NCBI GenBank assembly: GCA_944325615.1
Contig: CALVAU010000130.1
Span: 1-11,914 of the forward strand
DNA: 11,914 nucleotides
Direction: 5' to 3'
Source of the DNA: Candidatus Gastranaerophilales bacterium
Lineage (GTDB): Bacteria; Cyanobacteriota; Vampirovibrionia; Gastranaerophilales; Gastranaerophilaceae
Shown: piece by piece, positions 6,383-11,914 of the stretch
Layout: every line of letters begins with the position of its first letter
Position numbering within the stretch: the first letter of the stretch is position 1
Position numbers and translations under genes: made by a program
The notes under the pieces: generated by a model
Told to the model about the DNA's origin: nothing
Database searches by the model: none
Seen by the model: only the letters and a program-made list of their open reading frames with translations

Positions 6383-7918
6383 ATGGAAGAAGAAAGAAAA
6401 GTAAACCCCTATATAGTAGCTATATCTGTGCTGCTGCCATCATTTATGGCACTTGCAGCTTCATCGGCTACAAACGTTTGTCAACCAAATATTGCAGGAT
6501 ATTATGGTGCAACTCAGTATGAGGCAAATACGGTGATTACTTCTTATATTATATCTGGCGGTATAATGCTTCCTATAACCGGATATTTGGTAAGAACAAT
6601 CGGTAAAAAACTTTTGTTTTATTATAGTATATGGTTGTTTTGTATTGGGGCTGTTATGTGTATTCTAGCGCCAAATTTACAGATGCTAATAGTTGCAAGA
6701 ATTATTCAAGGTATTGGAAGCGGGTGTATTTTACCATTGTGCCAAGCTGTTTTGTTGGAAGTCTTTCCGATAGAAAAGCGAGGGGTTGCAATGGGATTAT
6801 TTGGGGTAGCTGCGATGTTTTCCCCTCTGGCTGGTCCTTTTCTGGGAGGGTATCTGACAGATAATTACAGCTGGCAGTGGGTATTTATTATTAATATTCC
6901 GCTATCAATGCTTTCATTTATATTAATAAAAATGTTTGTAAAATCAGACAGACCTCCAAAGCAACAAAGTAAAATTGATTTTGATATAGTAGGTTTTATT
7001 TCGGTTGTAATTGCGATGGGGTGTATGCAAGTAATTCTTGATAAAGGTCAGCAATATAATTGGTTTGATACTACTTGGATTTGTTGGTTGACAGGAATTT
7101 GTATCTTTTCATTTGTATTATTTTATGTTTGGGAACTTGAATATAAAAATCCGCTTATTGATATTAGAGTTTTTAAAGATAGAAACTTTTTATTTGGGAC
7201 GATAGTCAGTTCTTTTTTAAATATAATGCTATATTCTACATTGTTACTTGTACCTATGTTTGTGCAAAGCCTTTTAGGGTATAGTCCTTCAATGTCTGGT
7301 TTAGCAATGTTTCCGAGAGCTGTTGTCTGTCTTATTGGATTAATTGCGGTAGGACAAATTTCAAGATTTTTTGAAAGCAGGTTGCTTGCAATTATCGGAT
7401 TGTTAATCATGGCTTTTTCAATTTTTCAACTTTCAAATTTGAATACAACGGCATCTATTGAAAGCGTAATTTTGCCTAATATATTGCTATGTATAGGTGT
7501 GCCAACCGCATTTATTCCTATTACGGCATTATCTTTTCAAACTTTGGATCCGAAAAGGAATGCAGATGCTGCAGCTTTACATGCGATGTTTAAAAATATT
7601 GTAACAGCTGTAGCGACTTCAGTTTCTGCGACTTTTATTGCAAGAGTATCTCAAGTGCATCAAACATATTTAGTACATAACCTTTCCGGAGAAAATCCGC
7701 ACTTTTATAATAAGTTAATGGCTGCACAAGCTAAATTCTCAATCTATTACAATCATTTTACTGCAGCGCGCAAAGCAGGAGGCAGTTTGTATAATCAAAT
7801 GCTTCAACAAGCTCGTCTTTGTTCTTTTTACGACGCTTTTTTGGTGCTTACCTTATTATGCATAATCGTTATTCCGCTTGTGATTCTATTAAATACCGGT
7901 GAAAAAAAATCGGCATAA
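6383..7918 (+). CDS. emrB: EmrB-type drug efflux transporter (MFS, DHA2 family, 14 TM helices)
   Basis: Proton-driven inner-membrane exporter that works with the EmrA adaptor and the outer-membrane channel. The 511-residue length fits the 14-TM DHA2 family. Motif A is at about 67-76 (GYLVRTIGKK), motif C in TM5 is SPLAGPFLGGYLTD (147-160), and it is followed by WQWVFIINIP, the DHA2 signature. The C-terminal part includes a long periplasmic segment (about 420-475) before the last helix, as in EmrB. One oddity is that the Asp usually found in TM1 (FMxxLDxxIxNVxxP in relatives) is replaced: here the stretch reads FMALAASSATNVCQP, with Ala26 at that position. The ATG at 6383 has no convincing Shine-Dalgarno sequence. 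The frame upstream has no other plausible ATG, and the N-terminus already looks complete, so 6383 is kept. Translation may be coupled or leader-independent. Confidence 0.93.
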   Translation: MEEERKVNPYIVAISVLLPSFMALAASSATNVCQPNIAGYYGATQYEANTVITSYIISGGIMLPITGYLVRTIGKKLLFYYSIWLFCIGAVMCILAPNLQMLIVARIIQGIGSGCILPLCQAVLLEVFPIEKRGVAMGLFGVAAMFSPLAGPFLGGYLTDNYSWQWVFIINIPLSMLSFILIKMFVKSDRPPKQQSKIDFDIVGFISVVIAMGCMQVILDKGQQYNWFDTTWICWLTGICIFSFVLFYVWELEYKNPLIDIRVFKDRNFLFGTIVSSFLNIMLYSTLLLVPMFVQSLLGYSPSMSGLAMFPRAVVCLIGLIAVGQISRFFESRLLAIIGLLIMAFSIFQLSNLNTTASIESVILPNILLCIGVPTAFIPITALSFQTLDPKRNADAAALHAMFKNIVTAVATSVSATFIARVSQVHQTYLVHNLSGENPHFYNKLMAAQAKFSIYYNHFTAARKAGGSLYNQMLQQARLCSFYDAFLVLTLLCIIVIPLVILLNTGEKKSA

Positions 7919-7977
7919 AGTTGCGAATTGTAAATTAAATATTTGATAAAAAAGCAAATTTTTATATTTTTTTCTAT

Positions 7978-7983
7978 TATAAT
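7978..7983 (+). promoter_or_regulatory. Possible -10 box for the small membrane protein gene
   Basis: A perfect TATAAT stands 23 bp before the ATG at 8007, in an 88-bp gap after emrB. No -35 fits: TTGATA at 7943-7948 is too far away. It suggests a separate promoter, but in sequence this AT-rich the match alone is weak. Confidence 0.35.
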
Positions 7984-8006
7984 TGTAGTGGAAAGAATTA
8001 GGGATT

Positions 8007-8714
8007 ATGTCAACTCAAATAAACAATTCAAATACGCCCCAAAGACCGTTCAATAGATTTAAAAGTTTGAGTTATGCTAAAAAAACGCATTTAACTTATG
8101 CTACTCCAAAAAGGAGTTATAGAAATCATAATAGAGAGGCCGTCGAAACTCATACAAAAATTAAATCTTTTTTGGGTGCATTGACAGGTGTCGCAATATC
8201 AACCGGTCTCGTTGCTAAAAATCAGAAGATAAATTTAACAAAACCGCTTAATCTTTTTAAATTAAAGTATGGTGTAAAAGAAATGATCGCAATAAGCGGT
8301 CTTGGTATAGTAGGTGGTGTTATCGGCGGTATGATAGGCTCTGATAAGAAAAAAGAGAAAATGAATGAGGGTGTATTCCAGTTTATGAATTCAACAGTTC
8401 CTTTGTTGTTGGTACATCCAGTAACTCAGGCAATTGATAAATCAAAATATAAAAATAATTTACCTCTTAGAGTAGGCGCAATTTTGGTAACATTGCTTGC
8501 AGGCATGAAGGGTGCTGCAGTGCTGTCTAATTTTATAAATGACCCTAAGGATAAAGTTCCTGACAGAAAATTGACATTAATGGATTCTGTTGCAAATATT
8601 GATGATGCGGTGGGGGCTTTTTCTGTTGCGAGAATACCTGTAATATCTCAATTAGAAAAAGTTTTGCCAATGATATTTGTTTGGTGTGGTTATAGAGCAG
8701 GTAAAAACAACTAA
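8007..8714 (+). CDS. Unrecognised small multi-pass membrane protein
   Basis: I do not recognise this 235-residue protein. The first 50 residues are strongly basic and rich in Asn, Ser, Thr and Arg, without a signal peptide. They are followed by several hydrophobic segments at about 52-70, 92-111, 122-139, 152-174 and 210-229. The second contains a glycine zipper (GLGIVGGVIGGMIGS, 98-112), which favours close helix packing. A basic loop (SDKKKEK) follows it, consistent with a cytoplasmic side by the positive-inside rule. There is one Cys (227) and no catalytic motif. The ATG at 8007 is preceded by AGGGATT, a modest ribosome site. It follows emrB in the same direction, but an 88-bp gap with its own -10 box argues for separate transcription. 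It ends in a hairpin shared with the convergent operon. It is probably a lineage-specific inner-membrane protein; the function is unknown. Confidence 0.75.
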   Translation: MSTQINNSNTPQRPFNRFKSLSYAKKTHLTYATPKRSYRNHNREAVETHTKIKSFLGALTGVAISTGLVAKNQKINLTKPLNLFKLKYGVKEMIAISGLGIVGGVIGGMIGSDKKKEKMNEGVFQFMNSTVPLLLVHPVTQAIDKSKYKNNLPLRVGAILVTLLAGMKGAAVLSNFINDPKDKVPDRKLTLMDSVANIDDAVGAFSVARIPVISQLEKVLPMIFVWCGYRAGKNN

Positions 8715-8746
8715 AAAGTCCGCATTTATTATAAAATACGGACTTT
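8715..8746. terminator. Hairpin terminator between convergent units
   Basis: AAAGTCCG (8715-8722) pairs with CGGACTTT (8739-8746). One mismatch and a few A-T pairs extend the stem inward. It starts directly after the TAA of the membrane protein gene and is followed by a T-rich run (TAGTTCTTTT). On the minus strand it is followed by TTAGTTGTTTTT, so it can also end the operon coming from the right. Confidence 0.75.
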
Positions 8747-8768
8747 AGTTCTTTTGTAGATATATTTT

Positions 8769-9107
8769 TTATTCAATACTTTTAATTTTTATTTGACCGT
8801 TTTGTTCAACGAATTGGACATTTTGTTTGGGTTGTTGATTATAAATTCGCTGCATTGCAGGCTCGGTTAATTCAAATTCTTTGTTTTTTGCATCTTTTTG
8901 TTCTTGAACCTCTTTATAATCATTGTATTCTTGATATCTGAATTTCATATCATCAATCATTTTCATATCGTGTATTTGGCTTCCGCCAACTCCCATTGGA
9001 GAGTTAATCAAATTCATCATCCCGCCTGCATCCATTCCTGGGTTTGCAAAAGCGGATGCGCCGATAATGATTGTTGACAATAAAATTGTATATCTAATCT
9101 TTTTCAT
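8769..9107 (-). CDS. Small secreted Met-rich protein of unknown function
   Basis: The 112-residue protein has a clear signal peptide (MKKIRYTILLSTIIIGASAFA, 21 residues, cleaved before NPG). The mature part begins with a Gly/Met-rich stretch containing seven Met between residues 25 and 54. A charged, probably helical middle (DMKFRYQEYNDYKEVQEQK) and a Gln-rich tail follow. It has no Cys. I chose the ATG at 9107 over an in-frame start at 9149: the former has AAGGGGAT about 8 nt upstream and yields a proper signal peptide, while the latter would overlap the previous gene and spoil the signal. It lies 13 nt after the SIMPL-domain gene and its ribosome site overlaps that stop codon region, so the two are co-transcribed and may be translationally coupled. 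It is probably periplasmic or outer-surface. No family is recognised. Confidence 0.75.
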   Translation of the reverse strand: MKKIRYTILLSTIIIGASAFANPGMDAGGMMNLINSPMGVGGSQIHDMKMIDDMKFRYQEYNDYKEVQEQKDAKNKEFELTEPAMQRIYNQQPKQNVQFVEQNGQIKIKSIE

Positions 9108-9120
9108 AAAAACTATCCCC

Positions 9121-9846
9121 TTATTTAACTCTAAAAACGACGTTAGCAACTGAAGTTACTTTTTTATCAATTGTTGTTGTGTCATTGATTCCATAGTCGG
9201 ATACGTTAGTTGAATCAGCGGGTGTTATTTGGAACACACCCATTTTTACAGATTGAATTTTTCCGACACGGTTATGAGTAGCTTTAAGCATTGCTGCTGC
9301 TCTTTGTTTTGCGTCAACAGTTGCATCTTCTAACAGTTTAACTTTTAAATCAGATATTTGCGAATAAAAATATAATGGCTGCATTACATCAATTTCTATA
9401 CCTTGAGAAATTAAGCTTGAAATATCGATTGAAATATCTTTGATTTTATTTACATCTTTGGAATTAATAACAACAGGTTGTGAGTAATTATATCTGTCAA
9501 TAATGTTTGTCATACTACCGTTTGGGTTTTGCTTGTACGTGTAATAACCGTGAGACGCTCTAAGTTCGATTTCGTTTTCAGCTATACCTTTTTGTTCAAG
9601 ATATTTCATAACAACGGGCAATTGTTCCTGAGCTAATTTGTAAGCCTTAGCTCTGTCTGCTTGTTTTGTAGTGATTTCAATCTCTAATCTACCGCTGTCA
9701 GATTTTACTATTTCATAAGCAGAACCAGTTACTGTAATTGTATCTTTTGAAAAAGTTCCGGTCAAAATTTTAGCTGCCGCAACAATTCCTACAGCTAAAA
9801 TAATGGCTAAAGTTACTAGCTGTAATCTTTCTAATTTTTCAAACAT
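9121..9846 (-). CDS. Membrane-anchored SIMPL-domain (DUF541, YggE-like) protein
   Basis: The 241-residue protein has a single N-terminal membrane helix (about 10-29) without a clear cleavage site, then a SIMPL/DUF541 domain. The domain starts with the typical ITVTGSAYEIVKSDSGRLEIEI strand (about 37-58), continues through a helix (AYKLAQEQLPVVMKYL) and a YNYSQPVVI strand. It ends with the DAKQRAAAMLKATHNRVGKIQSVKMG segment and a final VANVVFRVK strand. SIMPL proteins are found in the periplasm or envelope of many bacteria. The E. coli member YggE has been linked to tolerance of oxidative stress, but no enzyme activity is established. The ATG at 9846 has a strong AGAAGGAG about 7 nt upstream. 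It is the first gene of a two-gene operon and diverges from gdhA across a 161-bp AT-rich gap in which I cannot fix its promoter. Confidence 0.87.
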   Translation of the reverse strand: MFEKLERLQLVTLAIILAVGIVAAAKILTGTFSKDTITVTGSAYEIVKSDSGRLEIEITTKQADRAKAYKLAQEQLPVVMKYLEQKGIAENEIELRASHGYYTYKQNPNGSMTNIIDRYNYSQPVVINSKDVNKIKDISIDISSLISQGIEIDVMQPLYFYSQISDLKVKLLEDATVDAKQRAAAMLKATHNRVGKIQSVKMGVFQITPADSTNVSDYGINDTTTIDKKVTSVANVVFRVK

Positions 9847-9950
9847 CTAAATACTCCTTCTACATAACCATTTATATAATATTATGATAATAACATAGAT
9901 TATAATATATCATTATATAAATCAAATATTTTATATAGATTTATGAAGTT

Positions 9951-9980
9951 TTGGATTAAATCTTTTTATGTGAGTATAAT
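9951..9980 (+). promoter_or_regulatory. Candidate promoter for gdhA
   Basis: A perfect TATAAT (9975-9980) has TTGGAT (9951-9956) 18 bp upstream, a weak -35. The predicted leader is about 20 nt and contains a full-consensus AAGGAGG (9996-10002) 5 nt before the ATG, which predicts strong translation. The rest of the divergent region (9862-9950) is low-complexity A/T without a clear operator. Confidence 0.45.
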
Positions 9981-10007
9981 CTATAAATAAAAAATAAGGA
10001 GGCCGGT

Positions 10008-11360
10008 ATGTCAGAGTATATTGAAAAAGTTTTGAAAAAGATTAAAGAAAGAGATCTAAACGAACCTGAGTTTTTGCAAGCGGTCGAAGAAGTTTTAAAA
10101 ACAATAAAACCGGTGATCGAAAAACATCCAGAATATGAATCTTTGGCAATTTTGGAAAGAATGACTGAACCTGAAAGAATAATTACATTCAGAGTTCCTT
10201 GGGTGGATGATAATGGAAAAATTAACGTAAATCGAGGATACAGAATTCAATTTAACGGACTGATTGGTCCTTATAAGGGTGGTCTTAGGTTTGATCCGAG
10301 CGTAAACCAATCTATAATGAAGTTTTTAGGCTTTGAACAGATATTTAAAAATGCTTTGACTGGACTTCCGATAGGTGGAGCAAAAGGCGGAAGTGATTTT
10401 GATCCAAAACATAAATCAGATATGGAAATAATGCGTTTTTGCCAAAGTTTTATGACAGAATTGCAAAGACATATCGGACCTGACGTCGATGTTCCAGCAG
10501 GAGATATAGGTGTCGGAGCTCGTGAAATCGGATATTTATACGGACAATACAGACGTATAAAAGACAGATATGACGGTGGTGTATTAACAGGTAAAGGACT
10601 TGAATATGGCGGATCATTAGCAAGAACTGAAGCTACAGGGTATGGACTTATATATTTTATGAGAGAAATGCTGAAAGCTAATGGAAATCAATCTTTAGAA
10701 GGAAAAACCGTAACAATTTCAGGTTCAGGTAATGTTGCGATATATGCTTGTGAAAAAGCACAGATGTTAGGTGCAAAAGTTGTTGCAATGAGTGACAGCA
10801 ACGGTTGTATTTATGATGAAAACGGTATTGATTTGCTGACTATTAAGCATATAAAAGAAGTTGAACGTGGTCGTATAAAAGATTATTTAAAATATCATCA
10901 AAATGCAAAATATATAGAAAGAACAAGTGATGATTCTCCTATCTGGGAAATAAAAACGGATATTGCGCTTCCTTGTGCAACTCAAAATGAAGTTACGCTA
11001 AATTCAGCTAAAAAACTTGTAGAAAATGGCGTAATTGCAATAGGCGAAGGTGCAAATATGCCTTGTGAGATTGCCGCTACTGAATACTTTTTGGAAAAAG
11101 GAGTCCTTGTAGCTCCGGCAAAAGCAGCCAATGCCGGTGGAGTTGCAACTTCAGCTATTGAAATGAGCCAAAACTCTATGAGATATTATTTATCGTTTGA
11201 GCAGGTAGATAATATGCTTGAGGCTATTATGGTAAATATCTTCAAATCAACTCAGGAAGCTTGTAAGACTTATAATTTAGCTAATAACTATGTAGCTGGA
11301 GCGAATATTGCTGCATTTACAAAACTTGCAAAAGCTATGATAGCTCAAGGGATAATATAA
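10008..11360 (+). CDS. gdhA: Glutamate dehydrogenase, NADP-specific type (hexameric)
   Basis: Makes glutamate from 2-oxoglutarate and ammonium (or the reverse) in the cytoplasm, a main entry of ammonium into amino acids. The 450-residue length is that of the small hexameric family. Catalytic and substrate residues are in place: K90 (YKGG), K114, the active-site K126 in LPIGGAKGGSDFDP, and D166 (PAGDIGVG). Each is one position beyond the Clostridium symbiosum numbering (K89, K113, K125, D165). The Rossmann motif is GSGNVA (239-244). The second nucleotide-binding strand ends in MSDSNG, with Ser where NAD enzymes tend to have an acidic residue, so NADP(H) is the likely cofactor; this is inferred. 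The start has a perfect Shine-Dalgarno. No clear terminator stands after the gene, so some transcripts may continue into msrB 69 bp downstream. It is complete, with nothing unusual. Confidence 0.96.
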   Translation: MSEYIEKVLKKIKERDLNEPEFLQAVEEVLKTIKPVIEKHPEYESLAILERMTEPERIITFRVPWVDDNGKINVNRGYRIQFNGLIGPYKGGLRFDPSVNQSIMKFLGFEQIFKNALTGLPIGGAKGGSDFDPKHKSDMEIMRFCQSFMTELQRHIGPDVDVPAGDIGVGAREIGYLYGQYRRIKDRYDGGVLTGKGLEYGGSLARTEATGYGLIYFMREMLKANGNQSLEGKTVTISGSGNVAIYACEKAQMLGAKVVAMSDSNGCIYDENGIDLLTIKHIKEVERGRIKDYLKYHQNAKYIERTSDDSPIWEIKTDIALPCATQNEVTLNSAKKLVENGVIAIGEGANMPCEIAATEYFLEKGVLVAPAKAANAGGVATSAIEMSQNSMRYYLSFEQVDNMLEAIMVNIFKSTQEACKTYNLANNYVAGANIAAFTKLAKAMIAQGII

Positions 11361-11401
11361 CTTTACCATTGTAGGCGATTTTTTCATAAGGTGTAAATAC
11401 T

Positions 11402-11407
11402 TATAAT
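11402..11407 (+). promoter_or_regulatory. Possible -10 box upstream of msrB
   Basis: TATAAT occurs 22 bp before the chosen msrB start. No good -35 is found, so msrB may have its own weak promoter or depend on read-through from gdhA. Confidence 0.3.
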
Positions 11408-11416
11408 TTTTTGCGA

Positions 11417-11422
11417 AAGGAG
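11417..11422 (+). promoter_or_regulatory. Ribosome binding site that decides the msrB start
   Basis: AAGGAG at 11417-11422 lies 7 nt before the GTG at 11430 but only 1 nt before an in-frame GTG at 11424. Only the second spacing is workable, so translation should begin at 11430. Confidence 0.7.
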
Positions 11423-11429
11423 AGTGTTT

Positions 11430-11876
11430 GTGAAAAATTATAAGAAACCTTGTGATGAAGAGTTGCGGAGAAAATTAGATGAAATTTCTTATCGGGTAAC
11501 TCAGCGTAATGCAACAGAAAAACCGTTTAGTAGTCCTTATAACAATAACTTCCAAGAGGGAATTTACGTCGATATTGTAACCGGAGAGCCATTGTTTTGT
11601 TCACGTGATAAATTCAGTTCAATCAGCGGTTGGCCAGCATTCGCAAATCCGATAAGTGATAATGCAATTAATGAATTTAATGACTATTCTTTTGGGATGG
11701 AAAGAACAGAGGTAAGAAGCGTAATCGGGAATTCGCATTTGGGGCACGTTTTTAACGACGGTCCAAAGGAATTCGGTGGTCGCAGATATTGCATAAACGG
11801 TGCAGCTTTGAAATTTATCTCAAAAGAGAATTTGGAAAAAGAAGGGTATGATGAATATTTATCTTTCTTTAATTAA
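11430..11876 (+). CDS. msrB: Peptide methionine (R)-S-oxide reductase MsrB
   Basis: Reduces the R form of methionine sulfoxide in proteins; cytoplasmic, as there is no signal peptide. The 148-residue protein begins at GTG 11430. It carries the family blocks GIYVDIVTGEPLF (44-56), GWPAF (67-71), RTEVRS (92-97), SHLGHVFNDGP (102-112) and RYCINGAALKF (119-129). Cys121 is the catalytic residue. The zinc-binding CxxC pairs of many MsrBs are absent, as in the Firmicutes type. The resolving Cys usually found just before GWPSF is Ser66 here. The only other Cys are C57 (in PLFCSRDKF) and C8, so resolution may use one of them or an external thiol such as thioredoxin. It is a stand-alone MsrB, not fused to MsrA. 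It stands 69 bp after gdhA and ends in a strong terminator. Confidence 0.95.
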   Translation: MKNYKKPCDEELRRKLDEISYRVTQRNATEKPFSSPYNNNFQEGIYVDIVTGEPLFCSRDKFSSISGWPAFANPISDNAINEFNDYSFGMERTEVRSVIGNSHLGHVFNDGPKEFGGRRYCINGAALKFISKENLEKEGYDEYLSFFN

Positions 11877-11879
11877 ACA

Positions 11880-11910
11880 AAAACAGTCGGCAGATATTGC
11901 CGACTGTTTT
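11880..11910 (+). terminator. Strong intrinsic terminator after msrB
   Basis: AAAACAGTCGGCA (11880-11892) pairs perfectly with TGCCGACTGTTTT (11898-11910) around a 5-nt loop (GATAT), starting 3 nt after the stop codon. It has a GC-rich core and a T4 tail. Confidence 0.92.
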
Positions 11911-11914
11911 ATTA

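Noticed and set aside
7123..7410. Minus-strand open frame inside emrB
   Set aside because: It lies wholly within a conserved transporter gene and has no ribosome site or recognisable features.
7937..7963. Weak hairpin after emrB with a T-rich tail
   Set aside because: The stem is almost all A-T with a mismatch (AAATATTTG with CAAATTTTT); in this base composition it is not convincing as a terminator.
9108..9149. A longer N-terminus for the small secreted protein, starting at 9149
   Set aside because: It would put 14 residues before a textbook signal peptide and overlap the SIMPL gene. The ATG at 9107 has a well-spaced ribosome site.
9862..9950. Several possible -10 boxes for the SIMPL gene
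   Set aside because: The stretch is almost all A and T, giving many overlapping matches and no single supported promoter.
11424..11429. msrB start at GTG 11424
   Set aside because: The Shine-Dalgarno would be only 1 nt away; the GTG at 11430 is 7 nt away.

Overview
This is an AT-rich window (by eye about one third GC) from a Gram-negative bacterium. The outer membrane is implied by a TolC/NodT-type outer-membrane channel next to a periplasmic adaptor. Two prepilin-like proteins carry the Ala|Phe or Ala|Leu cleavage site with Glu at +5. They share a D-x-N-G-x-[KR]-x-P-N motif. Together with the codon bias and the gene mix, this suggests the non-photosynthetic cyanobacterial sister lineage (Candidatus Gastranaerophilales/Melainabacteria, Vampirovibrionia). 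That assignment is an inference from resemblance, not proven by a marker gene here.

Layout. Positions 1-482 hold the 3' end of an unrecognised Cys-containing protein whose start lies outside the window. Positions 564-1838 encode a class II CPD photolyase with its Trp electron-transfer residues intact. A prepilin-like gene (1878-2501, minus) and a longer one (2704-3618, plus) diverge from a 202-bp promoter region. Positions 3672-7918 are a complete EmrAB-TolC-type tripartite efflux locus. The outer-membrane factor is on the minus strand, diverging from the adaptor emrA. The 14-TM transporter emrB follows emrA. The 141-bp region between the divergent genes contains a 13-bp-arm palindrome and a further copy of its core at the emrA -10. 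This looks like control by a regulator that is not encoded in the window. Positions 8007-8714 encode an unrecognised small membrane protein. Positions 8769-9846 (minus) are a two-gene unit, a membrane-anchored SIMPL (DUF541) protein followed by a small Met-rich secreted protein. Positions 10008-11360 encode an NADP-type glutamate dehydrogenase, and 11430-11876 encode a methionine sulfoxide reductase B lacking the usual resolving Cys.

Most transcription units end in clear hairpin terminators (3616-3652, 8715-8746, 11880-11910). One strong terminator-like hairpin lies, unusually, between emrA and emrB. No gene-free stretch exceeds 300 bp. I see no tRNA, rRNA, insertion sequence, CRISPR array or phage gene.

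The window is mostly recognisable housekeeping and accessory genes. The points most worth a second look are the efflux regulatory region, the emrA-emrB hairpin, the photolyase in a lineage best known from dark habitats, the loss of the TM1 Asp in EmrB, and the two unrecognised proteins. I do not see a convincing new multi-gene system.
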